Shown piece by piece: positions 17,497 through 26,167 of a DNA stretch of 64,000 bases. The stretch's first letter is position 1; each line of letters opens with the position of its first letter. A program made the translations under genes and the position numbers. The notes below the pieces were generated by a model. The model worked only from the letters and a program-made list of their open reading frames with translations, had not been told where the DNA came from and ran no database searches. The stretch is taken from the NCBI GenBank assembly GCA_041676705.1, contig JBAYRL010000005.1, positions 142,607 through 206,606 on the forward strand, in the 5' to 3' direction. Source of the stretch: Acidimicrobiia bacterium (lineage in GTDB: Bacteria; Actinomycetota; Acidimicrobiia; Acidimicrobiales; SKKL01).

Positions 17497-18726
17497 GTGT
17501 TTAATCTGACCGTGCAGACCCTCGCTATTCTTTCTCTTCACACTTCGCCTTTAGCCCAGCCGGGTACCGGTGACAGTGGCGGTATGAACGTTTACGTGCG
17601 AGAGCTGGCAAGCTCGTTGGCTCAGGCCGGCGTAGCGTCTCGAGTTTATGTGCGTAGATGGGCGAAAGATCTGCCGACTCAGGTTCATGTGGAACCTGGT
17701 TTTGAAGTGGTGCACATTGATGCAGGGCCACCCGAGTTAGCGAAAGAACAACTGCCAAGTGTGGTTGATGAGTTCACCGCCGGGGTGAAACGTGATCTGT
17801 TGCATGCCGGTCCAGTTAACGCCTTGCACGCCAACTACTGGCTTTCAGGGGTGGCCGGTCACAACCTTAAGCACTCTTTAGGTCTGCCGTTGGTCTCTAC
17901 TTTTCATACCCTGGCCCGGGTGAAGGCCGAGCGAGACAACGAGGAACCGCGTGGGCGTGAAGACGCCGAAACGGCGGTGATTGGCTGTTCCGATATGATC
18001 TTGGCCAATAGCCCAGCTGAAGCCCAAGAACTTAGCGACCTGTATGGCGCCCGGCCGGAACGGGTTGAAATTGTGCCCCCTGGCGTTGACCATGCATTCT
18101 TTTCTCCTGGTGATAAGCGTGGGGCCCGCGCTGCTTTAGGTTTAGGCGATCAGCCGGTACTGCTGTTTGTGGGGCGAGTGCAGCCCCTGAAAGGCCTCGA
18201 CGTAGCGGTGGCCGCCTTAGCGTGTCTACCCGATCAAAACACCACTTTGGTGGTCGTAGGCGGGCCAAGTGGTCCCGAGGGCCACTCCGAGTTGCAACGG
18301 GTCAAAGCCCTAAGCGAACACCTGGGTGTTGCGCATCGTGTTCGTTTTGTAGACCCACAACCCCATCACCTGCTAAGCACCTACTACCGAGCAGCCGATG
18401 TGACAATCGTGCCCAGCCGGTCCGAGTCGTTCGGCTTGGTGGCGCTCGAAGCGGCAGCTTGCGGTTCCCCAGTGGTGGCCTCAGATGTAGGCGGTTTACG
18501 GACCTTGGTGATTGATGGTGTGACCGGTCGATTGGTCGATAGTCGTGACCCAGGCGATTTTGCCACTTGTGTTGCCGAAATCCTGGGCAATGCCGCCACT
18601 GCCGATGAAATGTCAAAGAACGCGGTTCAGTTGGCAAAGAGTTATACCTGGTCGACCACAGCGGCGCGTTTGCGACGCCTTTATGCCGACATCGCTTCAC
18701 GGCAACCTGTAGATTGCGCCATATAA
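17497..18726 (+). CDS. mshA: MshA-like D-inositol-3-phosphate glycosyltransferase
   Basis: A GT4-family glycosyltransferase, about 409 aa. The N-terminus carries LSLHTSPLAQPGTGDSGGMN, the signature of MshA, which joins UDP-GlcNAc to inositol-3-phosphate in the first step of mycothiol synthesis. LHANYWLSG and TFHTLARVKAE are also MshA-like. The C-terminal GT4 domain has VGRVQPLKG and the donor-site motif PSRSESFGLVALEAAACG. The start could be the GTG at 17497 or at 17512; a TTTAAT lies 6 nt before the latter. The next gene is a YbjN protein, the same order as in Mycobacterium (Rv0486-Rv0487), which supports the call. Confidence 0.85.
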   Translation: MFNLTVQTLAILSLHTSPLAQPGTGDSGGMNVYVRELASSLAQAGVASRVYVRRWAKDLPTQVHVEPGFEVVHIDAGPPELAKEQLPSVVDEFTAGVKRDLLHAGPVNALHANYWLSGVAGHNLKHSLGLPLVSTFHTLARVKAERDNEEPRGREDAETAVIGCSDMILANSPAEAQELSDLYGARPERVEIVPPGVDHAFFSPGDKRGARAALGLGDQPVLLFVGRVQPLKGLDVAVAALACLPDQNTTLVVVGGPSGPEGHSELQRVKALSEHLGVAHRVRFVDPQPHHLLSTYYRAADVTIVPSRSESFGLVALEAAACGSPVVASDVGGLRTLVIDGVTGRLVDSRDPGDFATCVAEILGNAATADEMSKNAVQLAKSYTWSTTAARLRRLYADIASRQPVDCAI

Positions 18727-18770
18727 CAACGCTGCTGTAGCGCTGTGCCCTTGAAAGGAACCACCCCTAG

Positions 18771-19256
18771 ATGTCGGATGAGGACCCCTACAGCGATGAT
18801 CCGCCCGCTAGCCCCGAACAGCTGGCCCAAGCGGAAGCTTTTGTGGATGCCTGGCTTTCAGGTGAGCTCGCCAACAACCCTGTGGTGGCGGCCGTGGACC
18901 GTGTTGATGCCGATTATCGACCTTGGTATGTGCGGTTACTCGGCGAAGAAAAAGATACCTTTGCTATTTGGCTGACGCTGCGCCAACGCTCGCTGCATTA
19001 CGAGACCTATGTGATGCCAGCTCCAGAAGAGAACCATGCGCAGTTTTACGAGCACTTGTTGAGGCGTAATTTGAAACTGGTGGGCGCGGCTTTTGCTATC
19101 GGTGCCGAAGACGCCGTTTTCCTACAGGGTGCTATTCCAATCGGGTCTATTGGGAAGCGGTCGCTCGATCATATTTTGGGCTTGTTGTATGTGACGGTAG
19201 AACAAGCTTTCCGGCCTGCGTTACGGATCGGTTTCGCATCCCATTTTAAGAAATAG
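18771..19256 (+). CDS. YbjN domain-containing protein
   Basis: A 161-residue soluble protein matching the YbjN domain. YRPWYVRLLGEEKDTFAIWL and the middle strand LHYETYVMPAPEENHAQFYE are typical, as is the end VEQAFRPALRIGF. The family looks like a class I chaperone fold and its role is not settled. It follows mshA with a clear GAAAGGAA ribosome-binding site, as it does in mycobacteria, so a link to mycothiol or redox metabolism is possible but unproven. Confidence 0.82.
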   Translation: MSDEDPYSDDPPASPEQLAQAEAFVDAWLSGELANNPVVAAVDRVDADYRPWYVRLLGEEKDTFAIWLTLRQRSLHYETYVMPAPEENHAQFYEHLLRRNLKLVGAAFAIGAEDAVFLQGAIPIGSIGKRSLDHILGLLYVTVEQAFRPALRIGFASHFKK

Positions 19257-19346
19257 TGGCTTTTCATTGCATTTCATGAATTGCCATGTTAACTTAATCT
19301 CTGAACCTGGAGGGTCAGTGGCACCACGGGCATCGGGGAAGTGGCT

Positions 19347-20546
19347 GTGAGCAGCTCTAACCCTCCAAGTTCAACCCAAAGGCATGAAAGCCACACACAG
19401 CGGCCCAGCTTCTCGTTGATAGCAGCCATTACGGTCACCGGTATTTTGGCAAATACCTTGCCGAACGCTGGTATCCCCAACATTTTGGAAGACTTCCACC
19501 GACCCGACAGCGCCGCGGGAATTCTGGTAGCTGCGGCCAGTGTGCCGGGAATTTTAGTGGCACCGATTGTGGGCATTTTCGCTGACCGTTATGGCCGACG
19601 CGCCGTGTTGGTGCCGTGTTTGGTGGCCTTTGGCCTTTTTGGTCTCATGGGGGCATTTGCACCCAGCTTCACCTGGCTGATTGCTGCTCGTTTCGGCCAA
19701 GGTATTGGTTCTGCCGGCCTGATTAACCTCACCAATATTTTGATTGGTGATCATTGGCAAGGCTTAGAAAGAACCAAAATGTTTGGTTATAACTCGGCCA
19801 TTCTCACCGTTTCACTAGCTGTTTTGCCCTTCCTCGGCGGCTTCCTAACCGACCTTGGAGGTTGGCGCCTAGCCTTCGCGCCATACCCCTTAGCCATAAT
19901 CACGGCTTTGGTGGTGATGAAACGCTTAGGTCCCGGACCGACCGACGGTACCTCCACCATTCGTGAACAACTGGCGGCAGCGGCCACCGTAGTGCGCTAC
20001 AAAGCGGTACTGATTCCTATTGTTTTGGCGTTGGCCACCTTCGTTATGATCTTCGGGCTCTTCCTAACCGCGCTACCGGTGCACCTGGAAGAAGATTTCG
20101 GCATGAGTGCCACCCAGCGAGGTTTAATCATTGCGTTGCCTGCCATTGGTGGCACCATTGGTTCACTCACCGTAGGCCGATTACGGGGTGCCTTTAGCGC
20201 TTACCGCATTGCCGCCGCGGCCTTCGCCCTTTTCGCCGTTGCCTACCCGCTCATTGGTCTCACCAACGCCTTGTGGATGCTCACCGTCGCGGCGGTGGTT
20301 TATGGCCTTGGAGAAGCATGGCTCTTAACAACCCTCACCGATTTAGTAGCTGAGGCTACCCCTGAAGCTACTCGTGGTGCGGTCATGTCGGTTCACATGG
20401 GTGCTGCTCGAACCGGCCAGTCAATCGGACCGCTGCTTGCGGGTGCCGGAATGGCCGTCATGAGCACCGGCATGGTGTTTGTGGTCGCTGGTATTATGGC
20501 GGCGACTCTGTGCCTAGCGGTTATCGCAGGTGGTCTAGACTCTTAA
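19347..20546 (+). CDS. Major facilitator superfamily transporter
   Basis: A 399-residue MFS permease with about 12 predicted helices. Motif A is intact between helices 2 and 3 (GIFADRYGRRAVL), and the N-terminal half resembles drug:H+ antiporters (GQGIGSAGLINLTN). The GTG at 19347 is chosen because GGGGAA ends 6 nt upstream; a GTG at 19341 would abut that site. Substrate is unknown. The proC promoter lies inside its last codons. Confidence 0.88.
   Translation: MSSSNPPSSTQRHESHTQRPSFSLIAAITVTGILANTLPNAGIPNILEDFHRPDSAAGILVAAASVPGILVAPIVGIFADRYGRRAVLVPCLVAFGLFGLMGAFAPSFTWLIAARFGQGIGSAGLINLTNILIGDHWQGLERTKMFGYNSAILTVSLAVLPFLGGFLTDLGGWRLAFAPYPLAIITALVVMKRLGPGPTDGTSTIREQLAAAATVVRYKAVLIPIVLALATFVMIFGLFLTALPVHLEEDFGMSATQRGLIIALPAIGGTIGSLTVGRLRGAFSAYRIAAAAFALFAVAYPLIGLTNALWMLTVAAVVYGLGEAWLLTTLTDLVAEATPEATRGAVMSVHMGAARTGQSIGPLLAGAGMAVMSTGMVFVVAGIMAATLCLAVIAGGLDS
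20536..20541 (+). promoter_or_regulatory. -10 box of leaderless proC promoter
   Basis: TAGACT lies exactly 7 nt before the proC ATG at 20549 and within the last codons of the MFS gene. It fits TANNNT and implies a leaderless proC mRNA. Confidence 0.5.
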
Positions 20547-20548
20547 GA

Positions 20549-21343
20549 ATGTTTGAACTTCTAATCGTGGGTGGCGGCAAGATGGGTGCCGCATTAATCA
20601 GTGGTCTGCTTGCTCACGGTTCGATCAAACCCCAAGATTTGGCGGTACTTGAGGCTCTGGCCGATCGACGGCACGAACTGGAAACCGAATTTCCTGGCGT
20701 AACTGTAACGTCGCAGCCGGTTTCGGCCCAAGCTGCTGTTTTGGCGGTTAAACCCGCTGACATTGTCGCTGCCTCCACCACACTGGCCGAGGCTGGTGTA
20801 ACCCGAGTTCTGTCTATTGCGGCAGGGGTCAGCACCAAGGCTCTTGAAGAAGCGACCAATCATAAAATTGCGGTGGTTCGTGCCATGCCGAACACACCGG
20901 CGCTGGTCCGCCAAGGTGCTTCGGCCTTGGCTCCAGGAACTATCGCCAATGAATCCGACCTTAAGTGGGCAGAGGAGATTCTGGCTTCAGTAGGCACCGT
21001 GGAACGTGTGCCCGAAGCCTTGCTCGACGCTGTCACCGGCCTTAGCGGATCGGGGCCAGCCTATGTGTTCCTAATGATTGAATCGTTGATAGAAGGTGGG
21101 GTACTGGCTGGAATTCCACGAGTTACCGCCTCACGGCTAGCGATCCAAACAGTGCTTGGTGCCGCTACGTTGCTGGCCGAAACCCTTGATGAACCAGCCG
21201 AGGCCCGCGCTGCGGTCACCTCACCCGGTGGTACCACCGCCGCAGGGTTACGTGCGCTCGAAGAACACGCCACTCGCAGTGCCTTTATCGAAGCAGTCAT
21301 GGCTGCCGCGTCGCGTTCGCGGGAACTGGGCGAAAACCGATAA
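20549..21343 (+). CDS. proC: Pyrroline-5-carboxylate reductase
   Basis: Last enzyme of proline synthesis, reducing 1-pyrroline-5-carboxylate with NAD(P)H. The 264-residue chain starts with the Rossmann motif IVGGGKMGAALISGLL. The conserved VRAMPNTPALVRQGA and the C-terminal signature block (TGLSGSGPAYVFLMIE, then VTSPGGTTAAGLRALE) are complete. The ATG at 20549 is chosen over the upstream extension, which would overlap the MFS gene and precede the Rossmann strand with unrelated sequence. Confidence 0.95.
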   Translation: MFELLIVGGGKMGAALISGLLAHGSIKPQDLAVLEALADRRHELETEFPGVTVTSQPVSAQAAVLAVKPADIVAASTTLAEAGVTRVLSIAAGVSTKALEEATNHKIAVVRAMPNTPALVRQGASALAPGTIANESDLKWAEEILASVGTVERVPEALLDAVTGLSGSGPAYVFLMIESLIEGGVLAGIPRVTASRLAIQTVLGAATLLAETLDEPAEARAAVTSPGGTTAAGLRALEEHATRSAFIEAVMAAASRSRELGENR

Positions 21344-21355
21344 CGTCAAAGAGAC

Positions 21356-22225
21356 ATGGACGAGCGCTACCAAACCATCTCATTTCTGTCGGACTACGGC
21401 ACCCGCGACGAGTTTGTGGGTGTAGTGCATTCGGTCATACGCCAAATTGCTCCGAGTGCTGGGGTTATTGACGTCACCCACGAGATCACCCCTTTCGACG
21501 TTCGTGCGGCCTCGTTGGCCTTGGCACGTGCTGCCCAATACCTGGCGCCGGGCATTGTGCTTGGCGTTGTTGATCCTGGAGTTGGTGGCAAACGTCGAGC
21601 GGTGGCGGTTGAGGTTGGGAACGGCACATCAATACTGGTGGGCCCCGACAACGGCCTCCTAGCCCCGGCTGTGGCCATGGTTGGCGGTGCCAGTCGAGCC
21701 GTAGAACTAACCAACACCGAATATCATTTCGAAGCTCCTGGACCAACTTTTGCTGGCCGCGACATCTTCGCTCCGGTGGCCGCTTATTTGTCCTCGGGAG
21801 TGCCGCTGGAAGAATTTGGCCCCGAGCTCGATCCAAACTTGCTGACACCTAGTCTTATTCCTCTGCCTCGGGAAGAAAACGGTGGGCTTGAAGCAGAAGT
21901 GCTTTGGATTGACCAATATGGCAACGTTCAGTTGAACTTGGGCCCGGAAGATTTGGAAGCCCACGGCGAGGCCATTCGAGTGGTCGTGGGCGATATCGAA
22001 CGCAGCGCCTATAAGGTCTCAACCTTTAGTGAACTGACCACCGGCCGACTTGGATTCCTAGTGGATTCCTATGGCTTGATCGCATTAGTGCTCGATCAAG
22101 CTTCGGCGGCCGCCGACTTGGGCTTGGGCGATTCTGACGCTGTCCGAATAGAAGCCTTCGATGAGGCTAACCCTAGTCACAGCGCTCCGAGTGTAAAGGT
22201 TGAGCTGCGGGGGTTTGGCGCCTAA
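21356..22225 (+). CDS. SAM hydroxide adenosyltransferase-like protein (DUF62), altered triad
   Basis: A 289-residue member of the DUF62 family, which splits S-adenosylmethionine into adenosine and methionine and is related to SAM fluorinase and chlorinase. FLSDYGTRDEFVG, VVDPGVGGKRR and the C-terminal beta-barrel sequence WIDQYGNVQLN are typical. Of the catalytic triad, Asp73 and Arg80 are present, but the His expected in the TFHGRD motif is Ala133 (TFAGRD). Water activation may therefore differ or be lost. The stop overlaps the start of a 29-codon membrane microprotein gene. Confidence 0.87.
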   Translation: MDERYQTISFLSDYGTRDEFVGVVHSVIRQIAPSAGVIDVTHEITPFDVRAASLALARAAQYLAPGIVLGVVDPGVGGKRRAVAVEVGNGTSILVGPDNGLLAPAVAMVGGASRAVELTNTEYHFEAPGPTFAGRDIFAPVAAYLSSGVPLEEFGPELDPNLLTPSLIPLPREENGGLEAEVLWIDQYGNVQLNLGPEDLEAHGEAIRVVVGDIERSAYKVSTFSELTTGRLGFLVDSYGLIALVLDQASAAADLGLGDSDAVRIEAFDEANPSHSAPSVKVELRGFGA

Positions 22226-22314
22226 TGCGACCGGGTACGGTACTAATTCTGGCCTTGTTGTTGGTGGCATTACTTAGCGCCGCGGTTCTGCAGCTGTTCT
22301 TTTTAGCTCGTTAA
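22225..22314 (+). CDS. 29-residue single-helix membrane microprotein
   Basis: A short reading frame starts in TAATG at the stop of the DUF62 gene and encodes 29 residues: M-R-P-G, then an unbroken hydrophobic run of about 22 residues, ending L-A-R. The composition is that of one membrane helix with Arg at both ends. Translational coupling and the clean helix argue that it is a real small protein. The function is unknown. The remaining 91 bp to the next gene show no clear terminator. Confidence 0.5.
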   Translation: MRPGTVLILALLLVALLSAAVLQLFFLAR

Positions 22315-22405
22315 GTCTTGCGCCTCGGTACCCAGGTCGCTGAAACCGCTAACTTGCGGGGGTTTTGGCCCAACCGGTGTTAACGAAATGGCAGTACAGC
22401 GCTGG

Positions 22406-23263
22406 TTAAACCTGAGTAGCAATCTTGTCTCGGGTGAATAGGCGAGCCCCTCGAACGACAAGCCATAACGCCACCGCCCAAATCACCGCGCCAATCGCCA
22501 AGGCCACGGGCAGATCTAAAAGCATCAGCCCGGTCGATTGGCCAACCGCTAAAAAGATCAACGGTAACACCACTGCTCCGCCCAGCTGGTTGGCTTCCTG
22601 AGTGGTTCGAGTTCGTGCCGAGACCCGTACCATCACGCCCAAGCCAAGCATCGCCACCGCGGGTGCTACCCACAGAATCACCACGGTCCACAACTTGGTG
22701 GGAATGAAGATGCGATGCATCACACTCCAGCCCACGGCATTAGTAACGACCGCAAAGACCACAAAGCCAATCCAAGAGATCGCAACGGCTGGTATGAAGG
22801 CCCCCAAAAGCTTGGCGATGAAAAGGTCACGGTTCGAGATTGGTAAATGTAGGAGGGCTTCCATGGTGCGACGTTCTTTTTCCCCGGCGAACGCGTCGGC
22901 GGCCAACACCGAGGACACCATTAGCGGCACAATCAGAAACAGCGGCGCTAGAAGATAACCGTTAATCAGCACTAGCAACTGTTGGGCTTCGGGCAATGAC
23001 GTTATGGGCGCAGTGAGGTTTGAAGGCAGTGCCCGCAGCATGCTCTCAACCCCAGCATCCTTACCGCGCGCCGTAAGGCCTATGAGAAATGGAACGACCA
23101 CCAACAATATGGTGGGTACCACCAGCATTGGAATCATGACAGCCTTCGAACGTCGTATGGCCAGGTTGTCTTTGTGGATGACCGCTCGGATGGCATTCCA
23201 GTTGGGGCGGGGAACACCGGTCTGTTGTGGTGTATACCTTCGGTGTCGGGGTGTGAAGGTCAT
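22406..23263 (-). CDS. ABC-2 type transporter permease
   Basis: A 285-residue membrane subunit of an ABC exporter. The N-terminal cytoplasmic segment carries a paired-basic stretch (KDNLAIRRSK), followed by about six helices. AFAGEKERRTMEALLHLP is the cytoplasmic coupling motif seen in ABC-2 permeases of the NatB/CcmB type. The start overlaps the ATPase stop by 4 bp. The pair forms an exporter of unknown substrate, distinct from the one near 3 kb. Confidence 0.86.
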   Translation of the reverse strand: MTFTPRHRRYTPQQTGVPRPNWNAIRAVIHKDNLAIRRSKAVMIPMLVVPTILLVVVPFLIGLTARGKDAGVESMLRALPSNLTAPITSLPEAQQLLVLINGYLLAPLFLIVPLMVSSVLAADAFAGEKERRTMEALLHLPISNRDLFIAKLLGAFIPAVAISWIGFVVFAVVTNAVGWSVMHRIFIPTKLWTVVILWVAPAVAMLGLGVMVRVSARTRTTQEANQLGGAVVLPLIFLAVGQSTGLMLLDLPVALAIGAVIWAVALWLVVRGARLFTRDKIATQV

Positions 23264-24276
23264 GTCGTTCCCACCTGGCGGTCGTGATGAGCGGCTGTCG
23301 AAACCTTTATTGGTTGTTCACTCTCGGGCAAGGTTTCATTGGCGATAGCTTGAGCTTCAATGGCGAAATAAACGTCTTCCAAGCTATAGGGGTCGGGGAT
23401 CGCGGCGTAGACCATAATCTTGGCGCGTAACAGGGCCGCAATTACCTGGGACAAGACATCATGGTGGGTGCTTTCAATCCGAAGCCCCTCATCCGTAGAC
23501 AGCGCCTCTAAAACTCCCTCTACACGGCGCACAATGCCAAGCACACGAGCGTCTGCGGGGCGCGATAGCTCAATGCGTGCGGGAATGCCGGGCCACATCT
23601 CACTAGCTAAATCTTGGGGCCGTCCGATGGCTTGAAGTTGGCCTTTGTAGAGAACCGCCATGCGGTCCGCCAGTCGGCCTGCTTCACCCAAGAAATGCGT
23701 ACACAAAATCACCGTACGGCCATCTTGTTGAGCGAGAGACGAGATCAGGGCCATCACCTCTCGGGTAGCGGCCGGGTCAAGCCCAGATGTCGGCTCGTCT
23801 AAGAACAAAACTTCAGGATCGTGGATCAGTGCCCGTGCCAGAGCTAAACGCTTTCGTTGACCGGTTGAGGCCCCTTGGACAGGGAAGTCAGCGCGGTCAG
23901 CTAAACCAAAGCGTTCCAGGGCTTCGGCGGCCTTAAGCCCCGCTGCTGCTTTCGTGAAGCCGCGCACCCTAGCTACGAATTCGAGGTTTTCACGGGCGCT
24001 TAGGCGATCGTCTAATCCAGCATTTTCGGTGAGTACCCCGGTACGTCGCCGAAGCTCGTCTCCTTCACGAAGTGGGTTCAACCCTAGTACTAGTGCCTCG
24101 CCCGAATCTGGGGCCAGCACGCCATTCAAAATTCGCACCGTGGTCGTTTTCCCAGCGCCGTTGGGGCCCAGCAACGCTAGTACTTCTCCCCGGTTTACCT
24201 GAAGACTCAAACTATCGAGTGCTCTTCCCGATGGGAACGATCGGCTGATTCCATCCGCCAAAATCACTGGATCCAT
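23260..24276 (-). CDS. ABC transporter ATP-binding protein
   Basis: A 338-residue ATPase with Walker A GPNGAGKTT, a signature variant (ASTGQRKRLALARAL in place of LSGGQ), Walker B VLFLDEPTSGLDP and H-loop CTHFLGEA. The C-terminal extension after residue 220 is like the CcmA/drug-exporter (DUF4162-type) ATPases. It is divergent from rex across 79 bp that contain the Rex operator, so redox control of this exporter is possible, though its own promoter was not identified. Confidence 0.9.
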   Translation of the reverse strand: MDPVILADGISRSFPSGRALDSLSLQVNRGEVLALLGPNGAGKTTTVRILNGVLAPDSGEALVLGLNPLREGDELRRRTGVLTENAGLDDRLSARENLEFVARVRGFTKAAAGLKAAEALERFGLADRADFPVQGASTGQRKRLALARALIHDPEVLFLDEPTSGLDPAATREVMALISSLAQQDGRTVILCTHFLGEAGRLADRMAVLYKGQLQAIGRPQDLASEMWPGIPARIELSRPADARVLGIVRRVEGVLEALSTDEGLRIESTHHDVLSQVIAALLRAKIMVYAAIPDPYSLEDVYFAIEAQAIANETLPESEQPIKVSTAAHHDRQVGTT

Positions 24277-24318
24277 AAGTAAACCGTTGATCTAGAAGGT
24301 TTATTAGCGCTGTGTACT

Positions 24319-24336
24319 TTGTGAAAAATTGCACCA
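24319..24336. promoter_or_regulatory. Rex operator upstream of rex
   Basis: The 18 bp TTGTGAAAAATTGCACCA match the Rex consensus TTGTGAAWWWWTTCACAA at 16 of 18 positions by my count. The site overlaps the presumed -35 (TTGTGA) of the rex promoter, whose -10 is at 24343. This is the expected place for Rex autorepression. Confidence 0.7.
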
Positions 24337-24342
24337 ACCAAC

Positions 24343-24348
24343 TAACTT
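24343..24348 (+). promoter_or_regulatory. -10 box of leaderless rex promoter
   Basis: TAACTT lies 7 nt before the ATG at 24356 and 18 nt after TTGTGA at 24319. It fits TANNNT and supports the ATG at 24356 as start. Confidence 0.5.
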
Positions 24349-24355
24349 GCCTCTT

Positions 24356-25006
24356 ATGGTGGACCAGAAGCGGAGAATCCCAGAGGCTACCGTAGCCCGT
24401 CTACCGGTTTATCTTCGGTGTTTAATCAGCTTGGCTGAAGAACGGGTGCCAACAATTTCTTCGGGTGATCTAGCCGAGCTAGCCGGAGTTAATGCTGCCA
24501 AGGTTCGCAAAGATCTTTCGTACTTGGGCTCTTTTGGGACCAGGGGCGTGGGTTATGAAGTCGAATCACTGCTTTATGAAGTGAGTCGTGAACTTGGCTT
24601 AACCCAAGACTGGCCCGTTGTGATTGCGGGCGTTGGTAACCTTGGACAAGCTCTGGCCAACTACGGTGGCTTTACCGATCGAGGTTTTCCGGTAGGTGCC
24701 TTAGTCGATGTTGATAGCGCCAAAGTGGGCACCTCGGTGGCGGGGGTTGTGGTCAACCACCTCGACCGTTTACCCGAGCTGGTAAACGACAAGGGCATCG
24801 CCATCGGAATTATCGCTACCCCTGCTGCGTCGGCCCAAATGGTGGCCGATCGAATGATGGCTGCCGGTATTGGTTCGATCTTAAATTTCTCACCAGCTCT
24901 GATTAACGTTGAAAACAACGTGTTGGTTCGGAAGGTAGATCTGGCGGTCGAACTACAGATTCTTTCCTTCTACCGGCGTCGTTCCGACCTATTGGGCGAA
25001 TCCTAA
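24356..25006 (+). CDS. rex: Redox-sensing transcriptional repressor Rex
   Basis: A 216-residue Rex repressor, which binds DNA when NAD+ is abundant and releases it when NADH rises. The N-terminal winged helix has RLPVYLRCL and SSGDLAELAGVNAAKVRKDL. The Rossmann domain starts with IAGVGNLGQALANY, and the C-terminal swapped helix ends ILSFYRRR. The ATG at 24356 is preferred over the TTG at 24329, which lies inside the operator. Likely targets visible here are rex itself, the cytochrome bc operon and the 11-gene nuo operon, each preceded by a Rex-like palindrome. Confidence 0.95.
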   Translation: MVDQKRRIPEATVARLPVYLRCLISLAEERVPTISSGDLAELAGVNAAKVRKDLSYLGSFGTRGVGYEVESLLYEVSRELGLTQDWPVVIAGVGNLGQALANYGGFTDRGFPVGALVDVDSAKVGTSVAGVVVNHLDRLPELVNDKGIAIGIIATPAASAQMVADRMMAAGIGSILNFSPALINVENNVLVRKVDLAVELQILSFYRRRSDLLGES

Positions 25007-25063
25007 AAACTAATTGGGTCGTTCGGTTGATGCTGATTGGCCAAATTGCCATGCACAAATAAC

Positions 25064-25099
25064 AACGCCCGGGTGGCGTTTAAGCATCACCCGGGCGTT
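25064..25099. terminator. Strong bidirectional terminator
   Basis: A perfect 12-bp stem (AACGCCCGGGTG at 25064-25075, its complement at 25088-25099) with a 12-nt loop lies between the convergent rex and cytochrome c genes. It is followed by a T-rich stretch on the plus strand. Confidence 0.75.
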
Positions 25100-25139
25100 T
25101 AAGTTTTGGCTAAAACTTCAGACGGTCGTTTGCTAAGGC

Positions 25140-25913
25140 CTATTCGCCAGTGCCTAAGAGATCGGGCAGGTCGCCTTCTTCGGGAAGCTCTTCACCGCTT
25201 TCGGCTAGTGCTTCTAGGTAGGCCAAGAGCTCCGAGTCCTCAAGCGGTTCGCCACCTACGAAACCACTGCGCTCGTACAGGGTCACTTGCAGAATTTCCA
25301 GGCGGGTTAGGCCGCCACCATGGGCTACTGACTGCGGAGGCATGAAACCAAAGCTACGACCTTCGTGCGCTCCACCTTCACGGTCGGGGTCACCGTAGAC
25401 CTCACCGTCAAAGGCGTTGGTGCCTAGCTCAATGAACTCAACTTGGTCACGCCAGTCAGGGAATGTTTTAACAACTTCGCCGTTGTTGAGTTGGCGACCG
25501 GCCCCGGCGTTACCACCCGGATGACAGCCAGCACAGGTGGCTGCGAAGATTTGTTCCCCGTCGACTACTGGGTTGCCTTCTTGGGGCGGTAGTTCCAAGG
25601 TGCCGATATATACAGGAACCCAAAAGAACAAGCCCGCAATAACTGGCATAGCCCAAACTGGAATACGTCCACGACGTTTCGAGGCCTCGACGTAATGGGG
25701 GTCGGGCTCGGGTGGCTTTACAACCGGCTCGGCCGCGGAAGCCTTTGGTGCGGCTGCCGGTGCTGCTGCGGTGGCTGCGACGGCCTGGCCTGCAGGCGCG
25801 GCTGCCGGTGCCGCTGCTGGGGCGGCCGGGGTTGCCTCACCGCCTCCCCCAAGACCGAGGGCGGCGCGTCGGTCACGTGAGCGCTGAAGCAGGTGCTCAG
25901 GAATCTCAGTCAA
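25140..25913 (-). CDS. Membrane-anchored monoheme cytochrome c
   Basis: A 257-residue c-type cytochrome. It opens with MTEIPEHLLQRSRDRR, a motif shared with subunit IV of the cytochrome b complex encoded divergently. An Ala/Pro-rich linker runs to about residue 65, one membrane helix lies at about 86-104, and a heme-binding CAGCH is at 127-131. A likely axial Met is in GFMPPQ. The C-terminus is acidic. The TTG start is set by a GGAGG site 6 nt upstream. It probably shuttles electrons between the bc complex and an oxidase that is not in the window. Confidence 0.85.
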   Translation of the reverse strand: MTEIPEHLLQRSRDRRAALGLGGGGEATPAAPAAAPAAAPAGQAVAATAAAPAAAPKASAAEPVVKPPEPDPHYVEASKRRGRIPVWAMPVIAGLFFWVPVYIGTLELPPQEGNPVVDGEQIFAATCAGCHPGGNAGAGRQLNNGEVVKTFPDWRDQVEFIELGTNAFDGEVYGDPDREGGAHEGRSFGFMPPQSVAHGGGLTRLEILQVTLYERSGFVGGEPLEDSELLAYLEALAESGEELPEEGDLPDLLGTGE

Positions 25914-26134
25914 GAAGGTCCTCCGCGAAAGATGAACGCCAACACACGCTATTACAACTGCGTTGGATAATTCGTCACTCTACGCGGAATCTAGCGCTCT
26001 AAGCCAAGCCAAGACGTAGTTTGATTGTTGCGGGTGACAGAAATCGGAATCTGATTCGTGCTAAATGTGCCACAGCTCAGCTAATCGTGCTAGACATTTT
26101 TGGACCTAGCTAGCTTTCCCCGCATTCAGTGGGG

Positions 26135-26152
26135 TTGTGAGAGAATTCACGA
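26135..26152. promoter_or_regulatory. Rex operator upstream of the cytochrome b complex operon
   Basis: TTGTGAGAGAATTCACGA has the half-sites TTGTGA and TCACGA around a 6-bp centre, one half-site mismatch from the Rex palindrome. It lies 15 bp before the ATG at 26168, upstream of or overlapping the GAGGAGG ribosome-binding site. The promoter itself is uncertain; TAGCTT at 26111-26116 is a possible -10, which would place the site just downstream of transcription start. Confidence 0.65.
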
Positions 26153-26167
26153 GGAGGTGCCTACTCG

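Noticed and set aside
21356..22225. SAM-dependent chlorinase or fluorinase
   Set aside because: The sequence follows ordinary DUF62 proteins apart from the His-to-Ala change. No halogenase-specific neighbourhood or natural-product genes are present.
22315..22405. Terminator after the DUF62 microprotein gene
   Set aside because: The candidate arms around a GCGGGGGTTTT stretch do not pair well enough to call.
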